This document shows positions 8,706 through 17,170 of a stretch of DNA of 64,000 bases, piece by piece. Under the pieces are notes generated by a model. It did no database searches. It was not told where the DNA came from and was given only the letters and a program-made list of their open reading frames with translations. A program made the position numbers and the translations under genes. Positions within the stretch are counted from its first letter, which is position 1; every line of letters begins with the position of its first letter. The stretch spans positions 1 through 64,000 of the forward strand of contig LRMT01000205.1 of NCBI GenBank assembly GCA_001725945.1, in the 5' to 3' direction. The DNA comes from Cupriavidus sp. UYMMa02A (GTDB lineage Bacteria; Pseudomonadota; Gammaproteobacteria; Burkholderiales; Burkholderiaceae).

Positions 8706-9188
8706 ATGACCGTCACCATCAACCACCTGCGCAGCCTTTCTGCGCTCTACCCTTGCCTGCAAATGGAAATCCGCGCACAGAACTTCAAGGGCGAGTTCTG
8801 GCACGATGGCCCGTGCCTCGGCTTCGTCGTTGACGGCGAGTTCATCACACGCGTGAGGCGCTCGCGCTGGATGCCATGGCCCCCGTCGATGCGATGCTTC
8901 TCGAATGCATCAACCATGAAAACAGCCCCGTAGGACGCCATTGCGCACGAGGACATCGATGAAGCGCTGCGCAGTGTCATGGACCAATGCGGCATCAACA
9001 GCGGTGATGTTGCAGGACTGTTCTTCTCCGGCATGAAATCGGGACCGAATCCGCAAGGCCGCTGGTTCGACATGACGCTGGCCGAACGACGCGCGCTGCT
9101 GCTCGACTGGCTGGCATTCGAGTCGGCTCATCTGGCCAACGCTGACCGCATGCAGTGGCACCGAGCGGATGCGCACCAGGACGCGTGA
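8706..9188 (+). CDS. hypothetical protein with two frameshifts
   Basis: Starts MTVTINHLRSL at 8706, 73 bases behind the ParB-like gene. The reading continues in other frames after about 8850 (segment EALALDAMAPVDAML) and again after about 8938 (AIAHEDIDEALRSVMDQCG), to end ...QWHRADAHQDA at 9188. That gives about 160 residues. I recognise no family; the second half is helical with a conserved-looking FFSGMKSGPNPQGRWFDMT segment. It is probably the second gene of the operon begun at 6638 and is followed by a hairpin terminator. Confidence 0.5.
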
Positions 9189-9208
9189 GCGCGCGGCCCT
9201 CAAAGTGG

Positions 9209-9233
9209 CTGCTGTCCCGTAGTGGGACAGCAG
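9209..9233 (+). terminator. hairpin terminator after the 8706 gene
   Basis: CTGCTGTCCC, 5-base loop, GGGACAGCAG: a perfect 10-bp stem 20 bases after the stop codon. The following sequence is CAGTCTTCA, so the T-run is poor. Confidence 0.6.
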
Positions 9234-9469
9234 CAGTCTTCACGAATGCCTGCGGGCGCGGCCGGATAAGTCCCATGTGCTGCGCACCTGGCTAGTTGTT
9301 GAGGCTGGTGCTCTCGGGGCTGTGCCCCTGCCGCAAGGCACCCCCGCCGCGCGCCGGCGCCGCTGACGCGCCGCCGGTGAGTCATCTCTTGCCGGACTGG
9401 CCTGCGTGGCCCGAATGCTGCAGCATTCGCGTACCCGTTTCTGCGTATGCAAGCACCCATTCGGCCTGC

Positions 9470-9600
9470 AGATAAGCGTCTCCCGGCGCTACGCTTCGGG
9501 CCGGGCTCATGTGCTGCGCATCGAGCTCCGCTGCGCGAATCTCGACCCTGCGGGCATCGACCCCTGACGCAAGCGCGCCTCCCGGCGCTTCGATCAGCCA
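9470..9600 (+). ncRNA. partial leader repeat, copy E
   Basis: Only the 5' block of the long leader family is present: GCGTCTCCC, GGGCCGGGCTC, TGCTGCGCATCGAGCTCCGC, a shortened stem (CGC-TGC-GCG) and CCCCTGACG. It lies just before the XRE regulator gene at 9640. The rest of 9234-9470 is GC-rich without a supportable gene. Confidence 0.45.
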
Positions 9601-9630
9601 ATGTTGTCTACCTCTTGACACCCAACGAAT

Positions 9631-9648
9631 TTCCGACAATTGTCGGAA
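9631..9648 (+). promoter_or_regulatory. operator TTCCGAC-AATT-GTCGGAA at the XRE gene
   Basis: A perfect 18-bp palindrome about 10 bases downstream of a TTGACA -35 hexamer (9616-9621), covering the expected -10 and the possible TTG start at 9640. Such a position fits autorepression by the XRE-type protein encoded immediately downstream. Confidence 0.6.
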
Positions 9649-9993
9649 GACGCCACAGTCGGATTTACTGAGAATTCTGGCTTCACAACAAGGCCAGAAA
9701 TCTTGAAAAGCTCGCCGCATCTCGCGTCAGCCTTTGGGGTAGTGCTCCGAAAGCTACGTACCTCACAGGCTCTCTCCCAGGAGAAGTTGGCTGTGGCATC
9801 CGGGCTGGACCGAGGTTTCATTTCTCTGTTGGAGTTAGGCCAGCGCTCTCCATCGCTGGACACCATGATTGCCCTCTCCCGCGGCCTGCAGATTCCCTTT
9901 TCCCGTATTGCCCTGTTGCTGGAAGAGCAGCTCATTGAAGCTGGCCACATCCGTCACAAGCCAAACAACGGCACCAAGAACGGGCGAGCATAA
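9640..9993 (+). CDS. XRE-family (Cro/C1-type) transcriptional regulator
   Basis: At most 117 residues. Residues about 28-85 are a classical Cro/C1 helix-turn-helix (FGVVLRKLRTSQALSQEKL, then ASGLDRGFISLLELGQRSPSL). The start is uncertain: the TTG at 9640 lies inside the palindrome, so a downstream TTG or GTG before the domain may be used; no ATG precedes the domain. The palindromic operator over its promoter recurs only at 4275-4290 in this window. It probably autoregulates and may control the gene at 4419. Confidence 0.8.
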   Translation: MSEDATVGFTENSGFTTRPEILKSSPHLASAFGVVLRKLRTSQALSQEKLAVASGLDRGFISLLELGQRSPSLDTMIALSRGLQIPFSRIALLLEEQLIEAGHIRHKPNNGTKNGRA

Positions 9994-10021
9994 GCGCCTC
10001 ACCTTGCCCTGACACCGGTTT

Positions 10022-10541
10022 AGGGCGTCTCCCTCCGCTGCGCTACGGGCCGGGCTCTCGTGCTGCGCATCGAGCTCCGCTGTCGCGGATCTCGCCCCCT
10101 TCGGGCTTCCATCCCTGACGTCTCCGCGCCTGGCCGGCGCTGCGCGCTGCCGCTTGCCAGGGCTGCGCCCTTCCGGCCTGCAGGCCGGCGATGGTCACGC
10201 GGGCTGCGCCCGCTGAGGCGCTCGCCGCGCGGCGTTTTCTTTCCGCAACTGGCCCGCCTTGCCTCCGTTCCCCCCGTTCATCGCCCTTTCCCGCGACCAG
10301 GTAGCCAACGCACGACCATCGAGCAAGGGCCGCTGTCGCTGAAATCCTCACCCGTTCGGTGCTCGCCTGCGGCTGTGCTCCGCCTGCGGCCTCCGGTTTC
10401 TCCCTTGCTCGCTGTCCGCGCGCCGGCTCCCATTAACGCGGGACGATGAACTCAAGGGAACGGCGGCAAAGCTCAGAACGAGCCAGCCGCTCCAAGAAAA
10501 CCCTCAACGACGGGACTCCGAATCTTAGGGCCCGGCAGTGT
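10022..10541 (+). ncRNA. long GC-rich leader repeat, copy B
   Basis: Nearly identical (about 97 % by eye) to the copy at 22357-22875 over its whole length, and clearly related to copy A. The loop of the GAGCTCCGC/GCGGATCTC stem is TGTC here, against TACT, TGGC and TAAC in the other copies. It contains no coding region I can support and ends about 70 bases before the tiny gene at 10613. Confidence 0.55.
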
Positions 10542-10612
10542 TCAACCGACCCCATGCGTCTTAGTTAAGGCGCGCTGCCAAGCTGATTTGCTAACGCTGA
10601 TTGGAGTTCGAA

Positions 10613-10696
10613 ATGCTGATTGCTTTCGTTGTGTTCGCTTTTCCCCTCGCCCTGATCGCCGCTCTTGCGATCAACGGCAATCCCAACGCCATCTAA
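10613..10696 (+). CDS. 27-residue membrane peptide
   Basis: ATG at 10613 with TTGGAG 7 bases upstream. The product MLIAFVVFAFPLALIAAL... is a single hydrophobic helix ending in NGNPNAI. It is the first frame after leader copy B and is followed by another short gene with a good ribosome site. It could be a leader peptide or a small membrane protein. It is real only if the good ribosome site is meaningful. Confidence 0.4.
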   Translation: MLIAFVVFAFPLALIAALAINGNPNAI

Positions 10697-10722
10697 CCAG
10701 AGTACGGAGCAAGGAGAAGCCA

Positions 10723-10881
10723 ATGCAATTCATCACTCTCTATGCCGTGCGTCGCACGATCCAGCAGAACGGCGCGTTGATTCGCCACCGCGCTGCCGTC
10801 CGTCTGTGCGCTGTGTCCTATCAGGAGCCCGGTGCAAGCGCTATCGACTACTTCCCGCGCATTGACCAGTTCCGCGACTAA
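10723..10881 (+). CDS. 52-residue hypothetical protein
   Basis: MQFITLYAVRRTIQQ... with AAGGAGAA at 7-14 bases before the ATG at 10723. A basic middle (IRHRAAVRLCAV) and an acidic end. No family recognised. It lies between the 27-residue peptide and the methyltransferase gene, in the same direction with short gaps, so it is probably part of that operon. Confidence 0.5.
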   Translation: MQFITLYAVRRTIQQNGALIRHRAAVRLCAVSYQEPGASAIDYFPRIDQFRD

Positions 10882-10924
10882 GCCCCTCCGTACTCCGCTG
10901 CTCGTACAACAAAACAAAATCGCT

Positions 10925-12990
10925 ATGACACTCTCTGCAACTTACTCGCCCGAAGATAACAAGCTGCGTCTGTACTCCGTTGCTCGCCTGCCGACCGAGA
11001 CTTACGAGCGCGTCAAGGCAGCCGGCTTCAGGTGGGCGCCGAAACAGGATTTGTTTGTCGCCCCCACGTGGACGCCAGGCCGTGAAGATTTGCTCACGGA
11101 TCTGTGCGGAGAGATCGGAGACGAAGACACCAGCTTGGTGCAGCGTGCCGAGGAACGCGCGGACCGCTTCGGCGACTACAGCGACAAGCGCGCAAGCGAT
11201 GCAGAAGCGGCACGCAGCGCGGTTTCAGCCATCGCCGATAACATCCCGTTTGGGCAACCGATCCTCATCGGCCACCATAGCGAACGCCGCGCGCGCAAGG
11301 ATGCCGAGCGCATCGAGAACGGTATGCGCCGCGCCGTGAAGATGTGGGAAACGTCGGAATACTGGGAGCGTCGCGCAGCTGGTGCGCTGCAGAATGCCAA
11401 GTACAAGGAACGCCCTGACGTTCGACATCGGCGCATCAAGACGATTGAAGCCGACAAGCGCAAGCAGGAGCGTGCGAAGGCCGAGTATGCGAAATGGCTC
11501 ACGGCATGGTCTAAACCTGAGCTCACCCACGAAGAGGCCGTAAAATTGCGACCTTCTGCCGGCTCAGCTTGCCGCGTAAGGAAGGCGACCGGCCGGACTT
11601 CGACCAGCGGCCCACCGCTTACGATGCCTTGACGAACACATATCCAAGTCTCTACACCCCGCGCACGGTGGACGAAGTAGTCGCGCACGCAAAGCAGGTA
11701 TATCCGCGTTGGATCGCGCATGCTGAACGCTGGATCGCGCACTATGAAAACCGGATTGCCTACGAGCGCGCAATGCTGAATGAGCAAGGCGGCACAGCTG
11801 CGGACAAGTTCGCAGTTGAAGTCGGCGGAGAGGTTCTCATTGGCGGGACGTGGTACACCGTGACTCGTGTCAACAAGTCAGGCGGCGCAATCAGTAGTGT
11901 TACAACCAATGCGCGGTATGTCCGTGTGCGCGGTATCGAGGAAGTGCAGGACTACCGCGCGCCGTCTGCGGAAGAGGCCGCGAAGGTCAAAGCGGCAACC
12001 AAGCTGCCGCCGTTGGTGAACTACCCCGGCGAAGGCTTCGCGCACATGACCAAGGCGGAATTTGACCGGATCTCCAAGGACTACCGGGGCACCGCGAAGA
12101 AGGCCGCGACTGAAGCCAGCGGCGCGCACCGTGTTCGTAGCACTCTCGGCGTGTTCGCGTTCCCCGATGCGAAGGATTCCAACAAGCGGCACGTCTACCA
12201 CGGCGTCTACATCACCGACGCAAAGCGGGTAGACCCCCCCGCACCTGCGGCGGCCGAACCTGTGGAAGCTCTCAGGACATCCACGCCCGCGCCGGCATGC
12301 CTAGAAGCTGCGGCCCCCGTCGAGCCGCAATTGGCGGATCCGGTGCAGACCCAGCCGGACCCGATGCCCGAGCCGGCCGAATCCGATCCCGCACCTGCAG
12401 CCAAGGCCGACCGCGCCGAAGAGTTCCGCGCAATGAAGGAGCAGCTGCGCCAAGGCGTGCAGACGGTCAGCGCTCCGCAGCTATTCCCCACTCCGCCCAC
12501 CCTGGCGGAGCGCATGGCCGATCTCGCCAACATTCAGCCGGGCGACAGAGTTCTAGAGCCATCCGCCGGCACGGGCCGGCTGCTGGGTGCATTTGGCGGC
12601 CGCATGTTCGGCCACAACCCGGAGCGCGGCGAAGTTGTCGCCGTAGAGATCGTGCCGGCGCTGGCGCAGAGGCTGCGCACGGCGTTTCCCCTTACTGCCG
12701 TACATTGCGGGGACTTCCTGGAGTGTGGCGAAGAGCTGGGCAAGTTCGATGCGGTCATCATGAATCCGCCATTCGCAAATGCCCAAGATATCGCGCACAT
12801 CAAGCATGCACGCACCCTGCTTGCGCCTGGCGGTGTGGTGGTTGCGATCTGCGCCAATGGCCCACGACAGAACGACCAGCTGCGCCCGCTTGTGCATGAA
12901 TGCGGCGGCATGTGGGAACCGCTGCCAGCCGGAACCTTCGAAGACTCCGGAACCTCCGTGAACACGGTACTGCTTACCTTGCACGGCTGA
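10925..12990 (+). CDS. DUF3560-type and N6-adenine methyltransferase fusion, one frameshift
   Basis: About 688 residues; one frameshift near 11550 joins the two halves. Residues 1-210 (start MTLSATYSPEDNKLRLY) match the DUF3560 plan: RLPTETYERVKAAGFRWAP, then a charged helical region with WERRAAGAL. A middle region (residues 220-400) and a Pro/Ala-rich linker follow. The C-terminal 190 residues are a Rossmann-type DNA methyltransferase with the AdoMet motif VLEPSAGTGRLL and the catalytic motif NPPF of N6-adenine enzymes. No restriction endonuclease is adjacent, so this looks like an orphan plasmid methylase, possibly for avoiding host restriction or for regulation. Leader copy B precedes the operon. 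Confidence 0.8.
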
Positions 12991-13045
12991 TCTACACGCA
13001 ACAGGCGGCGGCACGGAAGCCGCCGCGTTCTTCACAACTACGACA

Positions 13046-13516
13046 ATGAAAAATTACATGAACTGGGTTGACCATCTGTTCGAGGTCGGGACACCGATAC
13101 GCCGCGAACGCGACAAGCTCGCCGGCATGCTGGCCAAGGCCCAGGCGCTCGAAATTGAAGCGGCAGGCCTGCGTGCTGCAGCGCGCACCGGCCGCGCGGC
13201 ATTGGTGGCCAACATTGAGCAGCGCTGGACGCCGGCTGAGATTGCATCAGCACAGCACAAAGCAGAATGGACCGCGCCGCCGTCCTTGGACGTGGTGCGT
13301 GATCCGCAATTGCGCGCCCAGCTGCGCGGGCTCGACGGTGAAGCGTCACCGGTCGACCTGTTGCAAATTTTCGGTTCGCTCCTGCGGCAGCACAACCTGC
13401 TGAGCACTGCCACCGATGCCGAGAGGCGCGAAACGCTGGAGCGCGTTCTAGACTGGCACAACCACGGTTTGCGGCCGTGGCGGGAAGCGGTTCGACCTGG
13501 TGACGCGCAGGTGTGA
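13046..13516 (+). CDS. hypothetical helical protein
   Basis: 156 residues from ATG 13046, 55 bases behind the methyltransferase gene. The N-terminal half is helical (RRERDKLAGMLAKAQALEIEAAGLRAA is one run of the kind). No domain is recognised. Position and direction suggest the last gene of the methyltransferase operon. Confidence 0.5.
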   Translation: MKNYMNWVDHLFEVGTPIRRERDKLAGMLAKAQALEIEAAGLRAAARTGRAALVANIEQRWTPAEIASAQHKAEWTAPPSLDVVRDPQLRAQLRGLDGEASPVDLLQIFGSLLRQHNLLSTATDAERRETLERVLDWHNHGLRPWREAVRPGDAQV

Positions 13517-13609
13517 TGCCAGCCCCCGGCGCCGTTATATGGCTGCGCCGGGGCCAATCGCGCGCCAGGCGTTGCCTGTCACGCGATTGGCAAGCATTCC
13601 CGGCTCGTG

Positions 13610-13835
13610 AAATGGGCAGAGCGCTCAAGGGGCTGCGCCCCGCCGCTGGGCTCCCCCATCTCCGCGCCTGCCGGCGCTGCGCGCTCCCGCTTGCCGTTGA
13701 CCAGGAGCATTTCCGCTTATGCGGAAATGCTCATCAAGATCGGGGGGGCGGCTCGCAGGAAGGCGAGGGCTACCGCCCTTCCGGTCAAAGCGCAAGGTGG
13801 CGGCGGGAGCCGCATCGAGGGGGAACCCCTCGCCC
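13610..13835 (+). repeat. GC-rich repeat patch with a paired-hairpin element
   Basis: Contains short matches to the long leader family (GGGGCTGCGCCCCGCCGC, TCTCCGCGCCTGCCGGCGC, TGCGCGCTCCCGCTTGCCG), a hairpin ATTTCCGC-TTAT-GCGGAAAT at about 13709, and at 13801-13834 a full copy of the paired-hairpin repeat (CGGCGGGAGCCGC then GAGGGGGAACCCCTC). No gene is supported between 13517 and 13883. Confidence 0.5.
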
Positions 13836-13883
13836 CTGAAAGCGCAGTTTGCGCTGAGCGCGGGAGCGCTGCAGCGCTGGCCT

Positions 13884-14575
13884 TCAGGCCAGCGGCATCG
13901 CCAGCTGCGAACCTTCGTTCCTGACGTTTCCCACAGCCTTCGTGACCTCCCACCATCTGAACGCGGCTGAAGGCAGCATGCCGTAGTGCATGAGCTGCTC
14001 TGCGGCTTCCGGTTGCAGCGCCGGATCGAGCCACAAGCGCGCGTCGGATTCGTTCAACGCAACGGGCCTTCGATCGTGGACGTCGACCAAGCCGCCGTCT
14101 GCATCCGACGTAATGATGACCATGCCAGCCTGGTCAGGCGCGGTTCGCTCGGTGATGCTGGCCAGGCCGGCAAAATAACAAGGGCCATCTGCGCGCGAGA
14201 TGAACTGGGGCCGCTTCGTGCCGTCGATGACAGGCCACTCGTACCAGCCATCCGCAGGCACGATGATGCGACGGCTTTGCGACCACAGATTGCGGTAGTA
14301 CGGTTTGTGGTAATGCCTTCGATGCGCGCATTGATGACACTCGGCAGTTTCCGATCGGAGTCAGAGTTTGCCCAGGCCGGCTTATAGCCCCAGCGGACTT
14401 CATCGCATGCAGGCATGCCGCCTTGGCTGAGCTGATGGAAGATCCACACGCCTGTTTGTGGGCCGACGTTATACCTAGGACGCCGATCTCCGGCATGCTC
14501 GGCTACTGCTGAGTCCCAACCCATGTTTGCTGCGAACACACGCATGTCGCTGTACTGGGCTATTCGTCCGCACAT
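13884..14575 (-). CDS. SRAP-domain protein (YedK/HMCES type), one frameshift
   Basis: About 230 residues after bridging a frameshift near 14290. It begins MCGR, so Cys2 is the catalytic and crosslinking residue. The family motifs follow: YNVGPQT, RWGYKPAW, VINAR, then DGWYEW with the active-site glutamate, and later a DVHDRRPV segment. SRAP proteins shield abasic sites in single-stranded DNA through a thiazolidine crosslink. It lies behind a 112-residue gene whose promoter has a consensus LexA box, so it should be induced by the SOS response, fitting a role when the plasmid enters a new cell as single-stranded DNA. Confidence 0.9.
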
Positions 14576-14585
14576 ACCTGGTTCC

Positions 14586-14924
14586 TCATTCTGAGTCGTG
14601 TTTCTGCTTATTCGGTCTGCCGCTCGGGCCGTAGAGCGTCAGTTCGACTAGGGCCTCATGCTCGGCAACGCATGGTTCCCCTTCCAATTCGCGCTGCAGG
14701 CAGTCGCGGATGAACAGAGTTGAGTTGTAGCATCCGGCGCCGATGGACTTTTGCAGCGAATTGGCTCGCACCACCAATTGCCTGAGACGATGAATTTCCC
14801 ATAGCAGCGTCCGCACCTCCCGGCATGGATTTGCATGATAGATAGCTCGCAGTTCCGCAGCCGAGAGCTTCGGAATGCTGTATTTGCCACTTACTGGGTC
14901 GATGGGAAACGGCACGCGCTTCAT
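14586..14924 (-). CDS. small SOS-operon protein of unknown function
   Basis: 112 residues, MKRVPFPIDPVSGKYSIPKL, mostly helical with two cysteines in the middle (GAGCYNSTLFIRDCLQ) and a basic C-terminus. It precedes the SRAP gene by 10 bases and starts directly at the edge of a LexA box, so either the mRNA is nearly leaderless or a downstream start is used. I do not recognise the family. Co-regulation with SRAP suggests a DNA-damage or single-strand-entry role. Confidence 0.65.
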   Translation of the reverse strand: MKRVPFPIDPVSGKYSIPKLSAAELRAIYHANPCREVRTLLWEIHRLRQLVVRANSLQKSIGAGCYNSTLFIRDCLQRELEGEPCVAEHEALVELTLYGPSGRPNKQKHDSE

Positions 14925-14943
14925 ACTGTATGAATATACAGTA
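14924..14943 (-). promoter_or_regulatory. LexA (SOS) box
   Basis: TACTGTATGAATATACAGTA fits the LexA consensus CTGT-N8-ACAG exactly and is palindromic apart from the central bases. It abuts the start codon of the 112-residue gene and should repress the two-gene SRAP operon until DNA damage or single-stranded DNA activates RecA. Confidence 0.85.
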
Positions 14944-15010
14944 TTCGGGGCCGTTAGCTGCGCCGGCCCTGATCAACGGGCGCAGCACGTCTTGCATGCA
15001 AGCCCTAGTT

Positions 15011-15807
15011 TCAGCGCGTCAGCAGACGATACCGCGCGTAATGCCTCAGCGCTTGCTGTGTTCGCCCGGCTAGGTCATACAGCCGACCTAGGTTCAGATG
15101 CGCGTCTGCGTTGTCCGGGTCCAGGGCCAGACAATCTTGGTAGGCCTGCATTGCCGCGTCAGCATCGCCCGTGTCTTCGAGCGCGAGCGCACGGTTAAAC
15201 AATAAGGCGAAACTCGACGGAAATCGCGTCAGGGCTCGGCCAGCACGTTTAGCGCGGCCTCGCACTTCCCCTGGTCGCAGAGCATCGCGCTCAGGTCCAG
15301 CCACGCGGCGTGTAGGGACGGGTCTAGTGCGATCGCTTGCCGATAGGCGCGTTCCGCCTCGCGACGCGGTGCTGTGCCTCCTGCGCCTTGCCCAGCGCAT
15401 AGGCCTCCTCGCTCGCCTTGGTGCTCGCCGCGCCGCGAGACCACTGTGGCCTCCGTTGGACCCTCCGTAAAATCGAGCCGCAGTTGCCCCGAGTCCGCCT
15501 CCCACTCCGCACCGTGCGCACGCGCAATGATGTCGCCGCCCTCGGCCCGCAATGACATGGCGGATGCGGGGTACCCGGCCGAGAGGGACTGCGCGCGCAG
15601 CAGCGAGCGGCGAATACGTCCGGCGGAAAGGTTCGACTGTCGTAAGGCCTGCGCGGTACGGAGCACAACGAGGTCGCGGAAACTGAACCGATATTCGCCG
15701 CGGTCGCCCCGCGCCGGAGCCACCACGCCAGCCACAATCAGCGACATCACTGCCGAGCGTGGCAGCCCCACGATCTGGATGACGTCGCGCATCGTGTACG
15801 CACGCAT
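15011..15807 (-). CDS. MerR-like helix-turn-helix plus TPR protein, one frameshift
   Basis: About 265 residues with a frameshift near 15235. Residues 1-70 resemble a MerR winged helix (YTMRDVIQIVGLPRSAVMSL, then YRFSFRDLVVLRTAQAL). Residues about 130-260 are tetratricopeptide repeats (AYRQAIALDPSLHAAWLDL; LALDPDNADAHLNLGRLYDLAG). The ATG overlaps the Ku stop codon as ATGA, so the two are translationally coupled. A MerR-TPR protein next to Ku is also seen on Burkholderia-type chromosomes as far as I recall. A role in sensing or controlling the Ku gene is inference. Confidence 0.75.
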
Positions 15808-16709
15808 CAAGCCTGCTTTTTGCCAGTGCGCTTGGTCGGGGCCGCCGCGGCACGCTCTGACTCTGACCGCTTGGCGGTGCGCCGTGCCGGCGGTTGACTA
15901 GCTGTGTCGGTCTGCGCCATCGCCTTGTCCGCACTCGGTCGTGCGATGCTTTGTCGCAGCGCTTCCATCAGGTCAACCACCTCGGTACCGGTGGGAGCCT
16001 CATGCGTAGGCGCCACCGTGATCTGCTGACCCGCAATCTTCCGCTCGATCTGGGCCAGTACGCGTTGCTTCTCTTCGTCTTCGTACGCCGCCGGATCATA
16101 GTCGGCCACCGCATACTGCTCGACCAGCTGCTGCGCAAGCGCGAGCTCCGCGCCGGACACCTCGACCGTTTCCACATGCAGATCCGCCATCGCGCGCACC
16201 TCGTCAGCATAGAGCAGCTGTTGCAGGATCAGCCCGTCCGCGCCTGCGCGAAGCTGGACCATGTACTGCTTGCCCTTCCATGCCCATTTCGCTAGCGCAC
16301 ACTTGCCGGTGGTGCGCAGCGCCTCCGCGAGGAGGCTGTACGGTTTGGCACCGCGCTTGTCGGGCCCGAGATAATAGGGCTTGTCGTAATAGATCGGATC
16401 CACTGCCGCCTCCGGCACAAACGCGACGATGTCGATGGTCGGCTGGGGCGTGTCCTCCAAAGCCTTGAGCTCCTCTGGGGTGAACACCACATACTTGTCT
16501 TTCTCGAATTCGTAGCCCTTGACCATGTCGGCGCGTTCTACGACGACGCCCTCCTGCTGGCAGACGTACTGCTGGCGCAGCCGGGACCCACAGCGGTGCA
16601 GCAAGTTGAAGCTGACCGCCGACTTGCTCTCGGTGGCGGCATAGACCTTGACGGGAATAGAGACCAATCCGAAGTGGATTGAGAGGGAGGCGATCGAACG
16701 TGCTGCCAT
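15807..16709 (-). CDS. ku: Ku-like DNA end-binding protein (non-homologous end joining)
   Basis: 300 residues, intact, starting MAARSIASLSIHFGLVSIPV, the standard start of bacterial Ku. The core beta-barrel ring is present (VSFNLLHRCGSRLRQQY, then KGYEFEKDKYVVFTPEEL and PIYYDKPYYLGPDKRG), and the C-terminal extension is basic (RRTAKRSESERAAAAPTKRTGKKQA in segments), as needed for DNA threading and ligase recruitment. Bacterial Ku binds double-strand ends as a homodimer and recruits LigD. No ligD is in this window. It sits between a DUF2188 gene and the coupled MerR-TPR gene in a minus-strand operon. Confidence 0.95.
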   Translation of the reverse strand: MAARSIASLSIHFGLVSIPVKVYAATESKSAVSFNLLHRCGSRLRQQYVCQQEGVVVERADMVKGYEFEKDKYVVFTPEELKALEDTPQPTIDIVAFVPEAAVDPIYYDKPYYLGPDKRGAKPYSLLAEALRTTGKCALAKWAWKGKQYMVQLRAGADGLILQQLLYADEVRAMADLHVETVEVSGAELALAQQLVEQYAVADYDPAAYEDEEKQRVLAQIERKIAGQQITVAPTHEAPTGTEVVDLMEALRQSIARPSADKAMAQTDTASQPPARRTAKRSESERAAAAPTKRTGKKQA

Positions 16710-16803
16710 GATGAAACTCCCGGCGCCACCCAACGTCCTCGCCAGCCAGCCGCCGCCCTCCCGGTGCGGCTCGCTCTGCGCGCAGGGTCCGACGCCTGTT
16801 GGC

Positions 16804-17028
16804 TTAGCCAGGGATGTTGCGGGGATCGTGGCCGAAGGTATTGCGCTCGCGGATACGGCCGTCGCGACCGTGGACGAGCAGCTCGACCTGCGCAGCTTTG
16901 GCGCGGCGGGTGCCGGCGGCGATGGCGTCCTCTTGCGTGGCGAACGTTTCGCGGCCGGTTCCTCCTTCGGCTTCCACCGCCCAGCGCTCGCCGGCCGGGA
17001 CCACGTGAATATCGTGTTGTCTTGGCAT
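16804..17028 (-). CDS. DUF2188-type small protein
   Basis: 74 residues, MPRQHDIHVVPAGERWAVEAEGG..., with GGAG 9 bases before the ATG. It has the family pattern: a first strand HVVP..ERWAVE, then a TQEDAIAAGTRRAKA helix and a final strand ELLVHGRDGRIRERNTFGHDP. DUF2188 proteins are often encoded next to Ku or DNA-repair genes. It is the first gene of the Ku operon, 94 bases upstream of ku. Confidence 0.85.
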   Translation of the reverse strand: MPRQHDIHVVPAGERWAVEAEGGTGRETFATQEDAIAAGTRRAKAAQVELLVHGRDGRIRERNTFGHDPRNIPG

Positions 17029-17153
17029 GGCTGTCTCCTGAGGGATGATGCCGTCAGTGTCCGCCTGCCAGCATTGCAAGAGTATCGGCGGTCGTCCGAC
17101 ATCAGGCTCTGGCACGACACCGTGGAGGCACTTTGCCAGTAACGTGTGAGACG

Positions 17154-17170
17154 TACGATTAACAATCGTA
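17154..17170 (-). promoter_or_regulatory. TACGATT-AAC-AATCGTA palindrome upstream of the Ku operon
   Basis: Perfect 7-bp arms around AAC, about 125 bases upstream of the DUF2188 start. A palindrome of this size is of the type bound by MerR-family proteins, and the operon encodes one, so autoregulation is a reasonable but untested guess. Confidence 0.4.

Noticed and set aside
6602-8722. 706-codon open frame on the minus strand
   Set aside because: It lies exactly antisense to the intact ParB-like gene, whose domains are clear. It has the composition of a GC-driven shadow frame, no ribosome site and no recognisable motif.
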